Source: Cyclobacteriaceae bacterium
Lineage (GTDB): Bacteria > Bacteroidota > Bacteroidia > Cytophagales > Cyclobacteriaceae
DNA length: 64,000 bases
Direction: 5' to 3'
NCBI GenBank assembly: GCA_027533395.1
Contig: JAPZUF010000009.1
Span: 124,001-188,000 of the forward strand
Shown in pieces: positions 34,602 to 43,867 of the stretch; positions within the stretch are counted from its first letter, which is position 1; each line of letters opens with the position of its first letter. The notes under the pieces are model-generated. The model saw only the letters and a list, made by a program, of their open reading frames with translations, was not told where the DNA came from and made no database searches. Position numbers and translations under genes: made by a program.

Positions 34602-35294
34602 ATGATTAATAAAGTTGTAGAAAACGCCATTGTTGCAACAGCCGATATACCGGATAACGCTACCTTAATGTTAGGTGGATTTGGCTTGTGCGGTATACCT
34701 GAGAATTCTATTTCTGCTTTATTGAAAAAGGGAGTGAAAGGACTAACCTGCATTTCTAACAACGCTGGTGTAGATGATTTCGGAATTGGCTTGCTATTAA
34801 AAACCCGACAAGTAAGAAAAATGATTTCTTCATACGTTGGAGAAAATGCAGAATTTGAAAGACAATTATTGAGCGGTGAATTAGAAGTTGAATTAATTCC
34901 GCAAGGCACGCTGGCAGAAAGAATTCGCGCAGGCGGTGCCGGTATTCCTGCTTTCTACACTCCGGCTGGTGTAGGAACTGAAGTGGCAATCGGAAAAGAA
35001 ACACGCGATTTCGATGGCAAAGTATATCTCTTAGAAAGTTGGTTGCGTGCTGATTTTTCGATTGTAAAAGCTTGGAAAGGAGATACGGCAGGGAACTTAG
35101 TGTATAAAGGGACTGCCAGAAATTTCAATCCGATGATGGCAGCCGCTGGTAAAATTACCATTGCAGAAGTTGAAGAATTAGTTCCGCTGGGTGAATTAGA
35201 TCCAAATCAAATACATACTCCGGGCATATATGTGCACCGTATTTTTAAAGGAACAGGGTACGAAAAAAGAATTGAACAAAGAACGACAAGATAA
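34602..35294 (+). CDS. scoA: Succinyl-CoA:3-ketoacid CoA-transferase, subunit A
   Basis: The A subunit of SCOT moves CoA from succinyl-CoA to acetoacetate, allowing ketone-body use. The 230-residue protein has the class I CoA-transferase motifs [65 protein letters not shown] and the [13 protein letters not shown] segment. It pairs with the B subunit five bases downstream. Related acetoacetate-transferring enzymes cannot be excluded, but the match in motif and length favours SCOT. Confidence 0.93.
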   Translation: MINKVVENAIVATADIPDNATLMLGGFGLCGIPENSISALLKKGVKGLTCISNNAGVDDFGIGLLLKTRQVRKMISSYVGENAEFERQLLSGELEVELIPQGTLAERIRAGGAGIPAFYTPAGVGTEVAIGKETRDFDGKVYLLESWLRADFSIVKAWKGDTAGNLVYKGTARNFNPMMAAAGKITIAEVEELVPLGELDPNQIHTPGIYVHRIFKGTGYEKRIEQRTTR

Positions 35295-35299
35295 CTTTT

Positions 35300-35959
35300 A
35301 TGATTGATAAGACCGGAATAGCTAAACGAATTGCACAAGAAGTAAGAGATGGAATGTATATCAATTTAGGCATAGGTATTCCTACGCTTGTGGCGAATTA
35401 TATCCCGAAAAATTTAAATGTTGTATTGCAATCTGAAAATGGATTGTTGGGCATTGGGCCCTTTCCAACTGAAGACCAAGTTGATCCAGATTTGATTAAC
35501 GCAGGCAAACAAACCATTACCATGATGCCGGGTTCAGCTTTGTTTAGTTCAGCAGAAAGTTTTGCCATGATAAGAGGTGGACATGTTGATTTAACAATAT
35601 TGGGCGCTATGGAAGTTTCTGAAAGAGGTGATATAGCCAATTGGAAAGTACCAGGTAAAATGGTGAAAGGTATGGGTGGCGCGATGGACTTAGTAGCTTC
35701 TGCAAAAAATATTATTGTTGCCATGCAACATTGTAGTAAAGATGGTGCTTCTAAACTTTTACCAACATGTACGCTACCCATTACAGGTTTACAATGTGTA
35801 AAGAAAATTGTAAGCGATATGGCTGTGTTGGATGTTTTACCTGAAGGTGGCTTTAAATTGTTAGAACGCGCACCAGGTATTTCTGTTGAACAAATTAAAA
35901 ATGCAACAGCAGGTAAGTTAGTAGTTGAAGGTGAAATCCCTGAGATGATGATTAATTAA
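35300..35959 (+). CDS. scoB: Succinyl-CoA:3-ketoacid CoA-transferase, subunit B
   Basis: The B subunit carries the catalytic glutamate that forms the enzyme-CoA thioester: Glu46 in QSENGLLGIGPFP. Other signatures are INLGIGIPTLVANYIP, RGGHVDLTILGAMEVSERGDIANWKVPGK and KGMGGAMDLV. At 219 residues it has the usual size of a stand-alone B subunit. No terminator hairpin is obvious in the 47-base convergent gap that follows. Confidence 0.95.
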   Translation: MIDKTGIAKRIAQEVRDGMYINLGIGIPTLVANYIPKNLNVVLQSENGLLGIGPFPTEDQVDPDLINAGKQTITMMPGSALFSSAESFAMIRGGHVDLTILGAMEVSERGDIANWKVPGKMVKGMGGAMDLVASAKNIIVAMQHCSKDGASKLLPTCTLPITGLQCVKKIVSDMAVLDVLPEGGFKLLERAPGISVEQIKNATAGKLVVEGEIPEMMIN

Positions 35960-36006
35960 TTCTTGAAAGCGAATATTTAAATTGGTATTATTATAAATCA
36001 CATTTA

Positions 36007-36450
36007 TTAAATTCGTTGCCAAATAGTTAATGGCCCTCCATCAACTTCAATGCCATTGCTGAATTGGAGTATTTTCTTTCTTTTATCATACGTAACCATT
36101 CCATTGAACCAATTGTATAAGTTATTTCCTTTTATAAGTTTACAATCAATATAAATCAAATTACCTTCTCTTTTTAAATTAAAAATATAGATAGAAATTT
36201 CTTTATTGACACTAGCACTTTTATAAAACAATGATATGGTGTCTGCTTTAACTTCTATTACATAATCTGACAATTCTTCTTTATCTGAGAATCCCAACTG
36301 ACTACTTATTGATTGATATGTTCCCTCAAAATCTAAAGCTGGTAAATTGAAATTTTCCTTACTCATTCCTGCTTTATTTTTAACCGTACTACAACTATAT
36401 GAAAGCGAAATTAAAACTAAATATGCGATATATGGTTTAATCCTTTCCAT
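36007..36450 (-). CDS. Putative lipoprotein of unknown function
   Basis: This 147-residue protein has a lipoprotein signal peptide ending in the lipobox-like LSYSC (Cys20), so it is probably membrane-anchored in the envelope. The mature part is beta-rich, with tyrosine- and lysine-containing strands (YVIEVKADTISLFYKS; EISIYIFNLKREGNLIYIDCKLIKG), and resembles a small lipocalin- or BT-type fold. No family is recognised. It lies at the 3' end of a minus-strand group but is 93 bases from its neighbour, so it may be separate. Confidence 0.6.
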   Translation of the reverse strand: MERIKPYIAYLVLISLSYSCSTVKNKAGMSKENFNLPALDFEGTYQSISSQLGFSDKEELSDYVIEVKADTISLFYKSASVNKEISIYIFNLKREGNLIYIDCKLIKGNNLYNWFNGMVTYDKRKKILQFSNGIEVDGGPLTIWQRI

Positions 36451-36543
36451 CCCTTTTAAATCGAATAACTTAACATAAACGATCTTTCTTATTATAGTTA
36501 AAGATTTTTACTTACCAGTACGAAATTGAATGTATGTAGAAAA

Positions 36544-37392
36544 TTAGAATCCCTTTAAATCATCGTTCTTAAAAGTCCAGTCAGGTGTTTGTAATGAATT
36601 AGAAAAATCTGCCTCGTACCAAGGACTTAATGCCGCGTTTGTAGGATTTTTCAAAATCTGAATTTCCTGTGCTGGCATGTAGCTTTGAGCTAATAAAAAC
36701 AACTTTTTTCCATCCGATCTTCGTTGTACCAAATCCACTACTACTACTGCATGGCCAGGACTACCACCTTGTATCCATACATCTCCGATTTGTAGATTCA
36801 TAATTTCTTTTGGTTTTAATTCTTTGCTTAAAGATAAAGTGCCTGCATAAGTAAAAACAGTTTCTAAATATTTCCAAAAGATTTGTTCAGTATCGGCAAA
36901 ACTTGTTTTTTTCTTCCATTGTACGTTATTTCCATTTACTATAATCCTGTTTCCTTCCATCCAGTTAGCATACGATGCTACAAATCCATTGGTAAACGTA
37001 AACTGAATTTCATCTTTTCTATTTTGCTTATATAAATAACGTGCACGTACATGCATAATAGCATCTGCACATTGATGTAAATCTTTGTTACCAATGGGGA
37101 GATTGACAACAGCATCATATACATGATTTGAGATTTTCTCACGACCATCGAAATAATTCACTTTAGAACCATGCTCCTTTAATGGAAGATGACGCAAGTA
37201 ATAAGCAAAGCTTGATTCATCAACTTTTACTCTTTCAAATCCCGTTGGTGCAATAAAACGAGCAAATATTGTTTTACCAGCTGTTTGTACGTGACTCTTT
37301 TGCGTTTGAGTTAATAGGCAAACATCCGTTGAAGAACTCAACGGATGATGCACAACAAGAATCAAAAGGATAAGAATTAAGTATATTTTCAT
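36544..37392 (-). CDS. DUF4846 family secreted protein
   Basis: A 282-residue exported protein has an N-terminal hydrophobic segment (about 1-20). DUF4846 features include ARFIAPTGFERVKVDESSFAYYLRHLPLKEHGSKV, the YDAVVNLPIGNKDLHQCADAIMHVRARYL segment and PGHAVVVVDLVQ near the C-terminus. The order of catalytic-looking residues (Cys in QCAD, His in PGHAV) recalls the NlpC/P60-papain-like fold that DUF4846 is thought to resemble, though activity is not shown. It follows the tonB-like gene by three bases. Confidence 0.85.
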   Translation of the reverse strand: MKIYLILILLILVVHHPLSSSTDVCLLTQTQKSHVQTAGKTIFARFIAPTGFERVKVDESSFAYYLRHLPLKEHGSKVNYFDGREKISNHVYDAVVNLPIGNKDLHQCADAIMHVRARYLYKQNRKDEIQFTFTNGFVASYANWMEGNRIIVNGNNVQWKKKTSFADTEQIFWKYLETVFTYAGTLSLSKELKPKEIMNLQIGDVWIQGGSPGHAVVVVDLVQRRSDGKKLFLLAQSYMPAQEIQILKNPTNAALSPWYEADFSNSLQTPDWTFKNDDLKGF

Positions 37393-37395
37393 TTT

Positions 37396-38088
37396 CTACT
37401 TTTGTAATTGAAAATTAATAGCTTGTGCCATACGAACATTGACAGGCTTACCTCTTTGTTTGCCAGCATTCCATTTACTTTTTTGAATTACCCGAATGGC
37501 TTCTGCATCACAAGGCTCACATAAACTTTTTAAAATTTTGAAATCACTCAAACTTCCATCTTTTCTAACCACAAACTCAATGATTACCTTGCCAGTAATT
37601 TCATTTCTTTTAGCGAATGCCGGATATTTCAAATGTTTACTAAGCAATTCGTAAAATCCTTTTAAGCCACCAACTGGTTCAGGCATTGATTCAACAAAAA
37701 TAAACGTTGTTTCTTCTAATGGCTCAGGTTCTGATTCAATAGCATTAGTATTTACTTCTAAAACTTCTCCAGATTCAATCGGTTCTTGAAATTCAACCAT
37801 TACCACTTCTTTTTCTGCGATGGGTTCATCATTCTTCACTTCAATAAAGCGATTGGTTTCTTTTACATGTGGAATTTCCTTCTTAATCTCTACAAGTTTA
37901 TACGCTTTCAATTCTTCCACTATAGTAACAGGAAGTTTGAATGTATCGTGCTCTGTTAATTCTGTTTTAACAGGAACTGTCCACTCAAATAATACAATCA
38001 AAATCAACGTACTGATGCTTAGTCCGGTAAAGAACAAAGCTGGGCGTAAGCGATGTACATCGCTGGCAGGATTTTTCTTTGGTTCCAT
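37396..38088 (-). CDS. TonB-family energy transducer
   Basis: TonB proteins carry proton-motive energy to outer-membrane receptors. The 230-residue protein has one TM helix at about 16-36, an acidic and proline-poor periplasmic linker rich in Glu/Val (about 45-135), and a C-terminal TonB domain (about 150-230). That domain has LKYPAFAKRNEITGKVIIEFVVRKDGSLSDFKILKS and AEAIRVIQKSKWNAGKQRGKPVNVRM. It is joined to DUF4846 in one unit. Its receptor is unknown; many receptors lie outside the window. Confidence 0.9.
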   Translation of the reverse strand: MEPKKNPASDVHRLRPALFFTGLSISTLILIVLFEWTVPVKTELTEHDTFKLPVTIVEELKAYKLVEIKKEIPHVKETNRFIEVKNDEPIAEKEVVMVEFQEPIESGEVLEVNTNAIESEPEPLEETTFIFVESMPEPVGGLKGFYELLSKHLKYPAFAKRNEITGKVIIEFVVRKDGSLSDFKILKSLCEPCDAEAIRVIQKSKWNAGKQRGKPVNVRMAQAINFQLQK

Positions 38089-38177
38089 AGTTTTAACGTT
38101 TAGGTATAGTAGGAACCGCGCGGAATGGATTTACTCCATCAACATGTTTGCAATAGAATGATGATAGTTGTAAAAAG

Positions 38178-38567
38178 TCACAATCTTTTTTTAATAGTCA
38201 CAAAGTTTTTCTCTTTTTTCTTATTGATTTCAATTGCCTGCCTTAAAAAGCTTTTAAGCATTCTAACTTTTAATTTTTCTATATCTGGTACATATAGTTT
38301 TCGAATGTTTTGCGTGTCCTTACTTAATACTCCTTTTTCATCTTTTAATAAAACACCTTCTACAAAACCTATGCAAACTTGTTTCGATTTCTTTTCATAA
38401 TTCAGGTAACACAGCAAACCATGATATTGATAAAATGGAATGCGCCATTTAATCGATTCCTCAACACCTTTTACTGTTTCAAAAATGATATCGCGCAGGA
38501 TTTCCATGGTCATGCGTTCCTTTTCAGGTAAATCGAATAAAAAATTATCAACTGCCGGACTACGCAT
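38178..38567 (-). CDS. DUF1801 (YdhG-like) domain protein
   Basis: This 129-residue soluble protein has the DUF1801 pattern: LPEKERMTMEILRDIIFETVKGVEESIKWRIPFYQYHGLLCYLNYEKKSKQVCIGFVEG (W of IKWRIPFY being the family hallmark), then LYVPDIEKLKVRMLKSFLRQAI. The fold is small alpha/beta. Members occur as stand-alone proteins of unknown function, some linked to iron or phosphate chemistry. No genetic partner is apparent, as it is about 90 bases from tonB and starts divergently to the VIT1 gene. Confidence 0.88.
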   Translation of the reverse strand: MRSPAVDNFLFDLPEKERMTMEILRDIIFETVKGVEESIKWRIPFYQYHGLLCYLNYEKKSKQVCIGFVEGVLLKDEKGVLSKDTQNIRKLYVPDIEKLKVRMLKSFLRQAIEINKKKEKNFVTIKKRL

Positions 38568-38681
38568 AAACTTCTTATTGTGCTTTACTGTTACTAAATT
38601 ACGATAGGAAATGAATAATTACTTCTGATTGATTAAAAAGTTGATATCATTTCTATCTAAATCATTTATTTCCAAAAGCAA

Positions 38682-39785
38682 ATGAAAAACGAAAGCAAAA
38701 TCTGGAGAGAATATTGGCAGGAAGAAGTAGACGCTGCTTTTCTTTATACAGTGTTAGCCGAACTTACACCCAACGAACAAGAGAGAAATTCTTATTTCAA
38801 ACTTGCCGATATAGAGGATAAACATGCGCAGGCCTGGGAGAAAATGTTGGAAGAAAAGAACCATAAAAAGTTGGTTCGGCAACCTTCGTTGAAAGCGAGA
38901 TTGCTGGCCAGTTTCACCAAGAAAACAGGAACATCTCTTTTAAAAGATTGGTTGAGAAAAGAAGAAAGTTCTGAAGTCAAATCATATCTCCATCTTTATA
39001 AAAACTCTGTTGATGCACCTACACAGAAATTAGCTTTGCGTTTAGCCCAAGACTCTGCTCAACACGCAGAACAATTAGGTAAGATGAATAACAGTGCCAC
39101 AGAACCGTGGCATAAGACATCATCGGGGGGTATGCTGCGCAATGTTGTATATGGATTTAATGATGGTTTAACAGCGAACTTCGGATTACTTGCCGGAATT
39201 GTTGGCGCGCAAGCAGCCCCTCACATCATTTTATTAAGTGGCATGGCCGGAACATTAGCCAATGCATTGTCGATGGGTTCATCGGGTTACTTGGCCGCGA
39301 AGAGCGAGAAAGAAGTGTATGAGAAAGAACGAAGAATGGAAGCTGATGAAATTCGTTTGATGCCCGACCTAGAAACAGATGAATTAGCTGCAATTTATGA
39401 ATCGAAAGGAATTGAACCCGATCGTGCCCGCAGCATGGCGAAGGAATTGATGTTGAATCCGGAGAAGGCGTTAGAAGAAAAAGTAAAAGAAGAATTAGGC
39501 ATCAGCGCAGAAACAATTAGTCCGATGAAAGAAGCCTGGGTAACAGGTAGTGCGACTGCTATAGGATCCATTATACCTGTTGTTCCATTTTTGTTTACTT
39601 CAGGTGTTACTGCAGCGTGGCTGTCATTTTTGATTGCCATGTTTGCTCATTATGCTGTTGGCGCAGCACGAAGCTTCTTTACAGGAAAAGGATTATGGAA
39701 AAGCGGATGGGAAATGCTGTTGGTTGGTTTTGGTGTTGCTGCTGTAGGTTATTTCTTAGGAGAATGGATGATTAAGATACTTTAA
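38682..39785 (+). CDS. Rubrerythrin/ferritin-like domain fused to VIT1/CCC1 transporter (MbfA-type)
   Basis: The 367-residue protein joins an N-terminal four-helix ferritin-like domain (about 1-140) to a VIT1/CCC1 iron/manganese transporter (about 145-367). The first has the E..D....E..H ligand pattern EEVDAAFLYTVLAEL, LADIEDKHAQAWEK and AQDSAQHAEQ. The second has VVYGFNDGLTANFGLLAG, MAGTLANALSMGSSGYLAAKSEKE and about five TM helices. The cytosolic ferritin-like part probably binds or senses Fe(II)/H2O2 and gates export. Homologues named MbfA (membrane-bound ferritin A) export iron in bacteria. Confidence 0.92.
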   Translation: MKNESKIWREYWQEEVDAAFLYTVLAELTPNEQERNSYFKLADIEDKHAQAWEKMLEEKNHKKLVRQPSLKARLLASFTKKTGTSLLKDWLRKEESSEVKSYLHLYKNSVDAPTQKLALRLAQDSAQHAEQLGKMNNSATEPWHKTSSGGMLRNVVYGFNDGLTANFGLLAGIVGAQAAPHIILLSGMAGTLANALSMGSSGYLAAKSEKEVYEKERRMEADEIRLMPDLETDELAAIYESKGIEPDRARSMAKELMLNPEKALEEKVKEELGISAETISPMKEAWVTGSATAIGSIIPVVPFLFTSGVTAAWLSFLIAMFAHYAVGAARSFFTGKGLWKSGWEMLLVGFGVAAVGYFLGEWMIKIL

Positions 39786-39846
39786 GTACTAATTACTTAT
39801 TTTCTTAATGGTTCAAATGAAAAAATTTAATTTGCATTTTATTTAA

Positions 39847-39870
39847 AGTCCACGATTAAAATCGTGGACT
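39847..39870. repeat. AGTCCACGATT/AATCGTGGACT inverted repeat (REP-like copy 3)
   Basis: An 11-bp perfect inverted repeat with a 2-base centre between the convergent VIT1 and YkgJ-type genes. It shares the core of the palindromes at 1091-1106 and 1221-1242. No T-tract follows on either strand, so it is not a clear terminator. Confidence 0.7.
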
Positions 39871-39905
39871 GGTTCCATTAAATTTATTAAAGTTCTTTAT
39901 CTGAG

Positions 39906-40406
39906 TTATGATTTAAATTGCAACCTACTCTTTAATAGCTCGATTACATTAAATACAATAGGACAAAGTTTGTAGTTTGTCATCACACTTCTCCAACGGT
40001 ACTTTATATGCGGATGATGCAAATGCGGATAATCCGCACAAGAAAGAGGTCGTTTTTGATAGATGCTACAAATGTTACCCTCTAAAAAGATACAAGGTTG
40101 CTTTTTTAAGTAAGTGATAGTAGAACCCGGCTCAGTTGCCAGATAGTTCTGTGTAAACTCTTTATTTGTTGTGTTTTTTATATCCGACAAAACTTGTACT
40201 TCTTCAGCAGTTACCGGTGGCTCCAACACTTTGCAACAATTACCACATTTTGTACAATCAATTTGTTTGGAAACCTCTTCATTTAAACGATGAACAAGTT
40301 CATCAATTTCTTTAATAGGTATGGTTTTAATAAAAGTTTTAAAATCCTGATTCTCTTCTTCTTTCTCTACTGATATTCTTCTTATTTCTTCCAGATTGAT
40401 TTGCAT
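39906..40406 (-). CDS. YkgJ-family cysteine-cluster protein
   Basis: This 166-residue protein carries the metal-binding cysteine cluster CTKCGNCCK (about 57-65), then CIFLEGNICSIYQKRPLSCADYPH (about 104-128). Together these are the Cys-rich core of the YkgJ/UPF0153 family, which is thought to bind an Fe-S cluster or zinc. N-terminal 50 residues are helical and Glu/Lys-rich. It is transcribed convergently with the VIT1 gene; a metal-related role is a guess. Confidence 0.9.
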   Translation of the reverse strand: MQINLEEIRRISVEKEEENQDFKTFIKTIPIKEIDELVHRLNEEVSKQIDCTKCGNCCKVLEPPVTAEEVQVLSDIKNTTNKEFTQNYLATEPGSTITYLKKQPCIFLEGNICSIYQKRPLSCADYPHLHHPHIKYRWRSVMTNYKLCPIVFNVIELLKSRLQFKS

Positions 40407-40467
40407 GTATAAAAATAGAAAGGGTGCTGTAAATTACAACACCCCAAACGCTATGGCTGGCGTATCT

Positions 40468-40812
40468 TTATGCTACTAATTTTAAATGTTGAATCTTAAA
40501 CAAAGTTCTGGCAATGCGCTTACACACTTCGTATTCCTCTTTCTGTTCATAACTTTTTAACATGCCGCGTAAAGCCTCAGCAAAAAAAGACTCCTCTATG
40601 TAACAACCAGGACCGAGGTAAATTCTTTGCGCAGCCAAACCATTAAAATGAGCTTCCAGATACTCCAAAATTTCTGTTTCGTTCAATGGTTTTTGCTCTG
40701 TGAAATTAAAATATCGCGCGGTATCATCTGTATGTCCATATCCGGTAATCACTTGCTTAAAAAAGCGATTGAGCACCAATTCTTTTCCTGTTGTTGAAGT
40801 GTAGATGTCCAT
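40468..40812 (-). CDS. Protein of unknown function
   Basis: The 114-residue reading frame begins at the ATG at 40812 (MDIYTSTTGKELVLNRFFKQVI). A longer frame on this strand runs into the divergent WYL gene and is rejected. It is soluble and mostly helical, with NETEILEYLEAHFNGLAAQRIYLGPGCYIEESFFAEALRGML and a final EVCKRIARTLFKIQHLKLVA. I do not recognise it. It is divergent from the WYL regulator across a 98-base gap, so the regulator might control it. Confidence 0.6.
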   Translation of the reverse strand: MDIYTSTTGKELVLNRFFKQVITGYGHTDDTARYFNFTEQKPLNETEILEYLEAHFNGLAAQRIYLGPGCYIEESFFAEALRGMLKSYEQKEEYEVCKRIARTLFKIQHLKLVA

Positions 40813-40910
40813 AACTTGTTCGATTTGATGATGTAAAGAAAATAAAGTCAAAAGACAATTTGTGTCAATCTCGAAAAGGGTGTAAATAGCTGTATTATTT
40901 CGACTCAAAC

Positions 40911-41834
40911 ATGAAAAAGAAAGCCAAAACCGCAGATATACCGCAAGCCAAGATTTTACGTGTCTTTCAATTAATCGGTTTGTTAAAAGCAGGAGGACGA
41001 ACGGTGCAGCAATTGGCACAACAATTAGATGCCAACGCACGAACGATTTATCGCTATTTTAAATTGTTGGAAGAGTTGGGCTTTATCATCGACCAGGATT
41101 TTCATGGCAAATTCTTTATCCATCGTGAAGATGGAGAGAATCCGGAAGATAGATTTTCCTTGGAAGAGGTAAGCATGATGCGACAACTGTTGCAAAGTGG
41201 CGCTGCCGGACATCCGCTTCAACAAGCGTTGTTGCGCAAGTTATCTTTTCACTCTGAAGCACGCGATCTACCTGAACAATTCTTAAAAATGCGTGTAGCA
41301 AAACTTTTCAGAACGATTAACGAAGCCATTGAAAATAAAAAACAAATCGTTCTAAAAAATTATCACTCGGCCAATAGTCAGGAAATTACGGATAGACTGG
41401 TGGAACCTTTTCAATTTGGAGAAGGCTTTCAGTCCGTTTTAGCGCTTGATACTAAAGACAAGCAAAGTAAATATTTTAAACTTGAGCGCATTGGCGATGT
41501 TCAAGTTTTGGATAAAGGATATAAGTTTGAACAACTGCATCAGAAAAATGCCACTGATATTTTTGGACTGAGTGGTCGCAAACAAGTTTGGGTAAAAATG
41601 AAGTTAAGTTTAAAAGCGTGTGTTTTGTTGAGAGAGGAATTTCCGTTGGCTGCGAAGTATGTAGAAAAAGATGAGGCCAGTGAAGGCAAACTATATCATT
41701 TCAACGGCCCTGTGTTAAACTATAAAGGGATTGGAAGGTTTGTAATGGGACTTGCTGATGAAATTGAAATAGAAAGTCCGAAAGAATTTAAAGATTACAT
41801 TAAAGATATTATCAAGAAGCAGACCCTCGTATAG
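40911..41834 (+). CDS. WYL-domain transcriptional regulator
   Basis: The 307-residue protein has an N-terminal helix-turn-helix domain (about 13-70; KILRVFQLIGLLKAGGRTVQQLAQQLDANARTIYRYFKLLEELG). A WYL-type C-terminal half follows (about 130-300), with REI-like SLEEVSMMRQLL, KNYHSANSQEITDRLVEPFQFGEGFQSVLALDTKDKQSKYFKLERI. WYL proteins bind ligands, often single-stranded DNA or nucleic acid, and commonly regulate stress, repair or defence genes. It ends one base before the helicase gene, so the two are co-transcribed. Confidence 0.88.
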   Translation: MKKKAKTADIPQAKILRVFQLIGLLKAGGRTVQQLAQQLDANARTIYRYFKLLEELGFIIDQDFHGKFFIHREDGENPEDRFSLEEVSMMRQLLQSGAAGHPLQQALLRKLSFHSEARDLPEQFLKMRVAKLFRTINEAIENKKQIVLKNYHSANSQEITDRLVEPFQFGEGFQSVLALDTKDKQSKYFKLERIGDVQVLDKGYKFEQLHQKNATDIFGLSGRKQVWVKMKLSLKACVLLREEFPLAAKYVEKDEASEGKLYHFNGPVLNYKGIGRFVMGLADEIEIESPKEFKDYIKDIIKKQTLV

Positions 41835-41835
41835 C

Positions 41836-43749
41836 ATGAACAGTATTGAAGAATTAAGACATACTTACGAATTATTGAAGAAAGAGAAAGAAGAAGACCT
41901 GCTACAATATCAACAAAAAGTTTTACGACAATCGATTAGCGAAAAAAAGAAATCGGGAATTTGTTGGTATCCTGTTAAACTCGATCGGTCATACATCGGT
42001 ACGGGAGAAAGATTAATTGTAGAATTACAAAGAACCAATTCATTCGAACAAAAACATTTATTTCAAGCAGGTCGTGCTGTTAGCTTCTTCTCGAACGCAC
42101 AACAAAAACCAACACGCGACCATGTTAACGCTGTCGTAAACTATGTGCGCGATAATCAGATGGTATTAACCTTAAATGTGGATGATTTACCCGAATGGAT
42201 AGACGATGGTTCCTTAGGCGTAGATGTTATGTTTGATGAGAACAGTTACCGCGAAATGGACTTTGCAATCAAACAAGTAATCAAAGCAACAGAAGGAAGA
42301 ATTATTGAGTTAAGAGAAATTCTATTAGGAAAAACACAGGCTAGTTTCAATACAACCATACAAGTTGAAAAACCAGAACATTTAAATGAAAGTCAACAAC
42401 AAGCTTTGATAAAGATGATACAAGCGCAAGATGTTGGCGTTATTCATGGACCACCAGGAACAGGCAAAACAACCACATTGGTTGCCTGTATAGAAGAAGT
42501 GGTAAAAAATGAAAAACAAGTTATAGTTTGTGCGCCTAGTAATGCTGCAATCGATTTATTAGTAGAAAAGTTAAGTGATAAAGGTTTGAGCGTTTTACGT
42601 ATCGGGCATCCGGCACGTGTAACCGAACAATCACTAAGCAAAACGCTAGATTACCGCATTGCCACACATGATTATTATCGCGATTTAAAACTGATGCGTA
42701 GGCGAATGGAAGAATTGCGCACCATGGCCTTTAAATACAAACGCAAGTATGGATATGAAGAACGAGAGCAACGTAAATTGTTGATGGATGAAGTCCGTGC
42801 ATTAAAAGCAGATGCAGATGTTTTGGAATTCTACATTACAAATAATCTGATTGAAAACAGTGATGTGATTGCTTGCACTTTGGTGGGCGCCAATCATTAT
42901 GTTTTAAAAGGAAAAAAATTCAAAACTGTTTTTATTGATGAAGCTGCGCAATCATTGGAGCCTGCGTGTTGGATTCCGATTTTGAAAAGCGAGCGTGTTA
43001 TTTTTGCTGGCGACCATCAACAATTACCGCCAACTATTAAATCGTTTGAAGCAGCAAAAGCCGGATTATCAGAAACGTTAATGGAGAAATGCCAAAAGCG
43101 GTTACCTAACGTTGCCAGTATGTTGCGCACGCAATATCGTATGCACGAAAAAATTATGGCATTCTCATCAGCCTATTTTTATCATAATGAATTAGAAGCA
43201 GATGAGAAAGTAAAGAATCATTTGTTACCGAACGACACAACTCCTTTTCTATTTGTAGATACTGCAGGTAAAGGATTTGATGAGAAACATCATCCTGAAA
43301 CGTTGAGTCGATTCAATGAAGAAGAAGCCCGCCTACTTATTCAATTAATTGAACAAACGATAAGAGAAGTAGGAGAAGAAAAATGGCGAGAAGAAAAATT
43401 AACGATGGGCATCATTACACCTTATAGTGCACAAGTAGAATTGCTGGCATCGTTGGCAGAACAATCAGAAGAAATTGTAAGTATAAAAGAATATGTAACG
43501 ATTAATACAGTAGATGCCTTTCAGGGACAAGAAAGAGATTTAATAGCCATTAGCTTTGTACGTTCGAATGCTGAGGCTGAAGTTGGATTTTTAGGAGACA
43601 TACGCAGAACCAATGTGGCCTTAACGCGAGCCAGGAAAAAAGTAATAGCTGTTGGTGATTCTGCCACCTTAGGTGCACATCCATTCTATGAAAAGTGGAT
43701 TGAGTTTTTACAAACCCATCAATTTTATAAAAGTGCTTTTGAATTTTAA
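41836..43749 (+). CDS. Superfamily 1 helicase, IGHMBP2/DNA2-like
   Basis: This 637-residue protein is an SF1B-type helicase like eukaryotic IGHMBP2 and DNA2-helicase parts. Motifs seen are Walker A HGPPGTGKTTTLV (Gly205-, Lys211), motif Ia VCAPSNAAIDLL, and motif II FIDEAAQSLEP (Asp368-Ala371). Then come AGDHQQLPPTIKSFEA, TQYRMHEKIMAFSSAYFYHNEL, motif V INTVDAFQGQERDLIAISFVRS and motif VI RRTNVALTRARKKV. An N-terminal OB/stalk-like region (about 1-190) precedes the ATPase core. No nuclease motif is visible. It follows the WYL regulator by one base. It could act on DNA or RNA. Confidence 0.93.
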   Translation: MNSIEELRHTYELLKKEKEEDLLQYQQKVLRQSISEKKKSGICWYPVKLDRSYIGTGERLIVELQRTNSFEQKHLFQAGRAVSFFSNAQQKPTRDHVNAVVNYVRDNQMVLTLNVDDLPEWIDDGSLGVDVMFDENSYREMDFAIKQVIKATEGRIIELREILLGKTQASFNTTIQVEKPEHLNESQQQALIKMIQAQDVGVIHGPPGTGKTTTLVACIEEVVKNEKQVIVCAPSNAAIDLLVEKLSDKGLSVLRIGHPARVTEQSLSKTLDYRIATHDYYRDLKLMRRRMEELRTMAFKYKRKYGYEEREQRKLLMDEVRALKADADVLEFYITNNLIENSDVIACTLVGANHYVLKGKKFKTVFIDEAAQSLEPACWIPILKSERVIFAGDHQQLPPTIKSFEAAKAGLSETLMEKCQKRLPNVASMLRTQYRMHEKIMAFSSAYFYHNELEADEKVKNHLLPNDTTPFLFVDTAGKGFDEKHHPETLSRFNEEEARLLIQLIEQTIREVGEEKWREEKLTMGIITPYSAQVELLASLAEQSEEIVSIKEYVTINTVDAFQGQERDLIAISFVRSNAEAEVGFLGDIRRTNVALTRARKKVIAVGDSATLGAHPFYEKWIEFLQTHQFYKSAFEF

Positions 43750-43867
43750 CTGTATACAATAAAGTAAAGTGATTTGTTTTAGTAATTTTATAAGAAGTTA
43801 ATTGAACTTTTAACAAAATAGAATTTGTAAACAGGTTTATACATTTAAAACATAAACTTGTTCGCAT

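Noticed and set aside
40813-41040. 5' extension of the minus-strand unknown gene (76 extra residues)
   Set aside because: It would run through the divergent WYL gene start, and the ATG at 40812 gives a normal protein.
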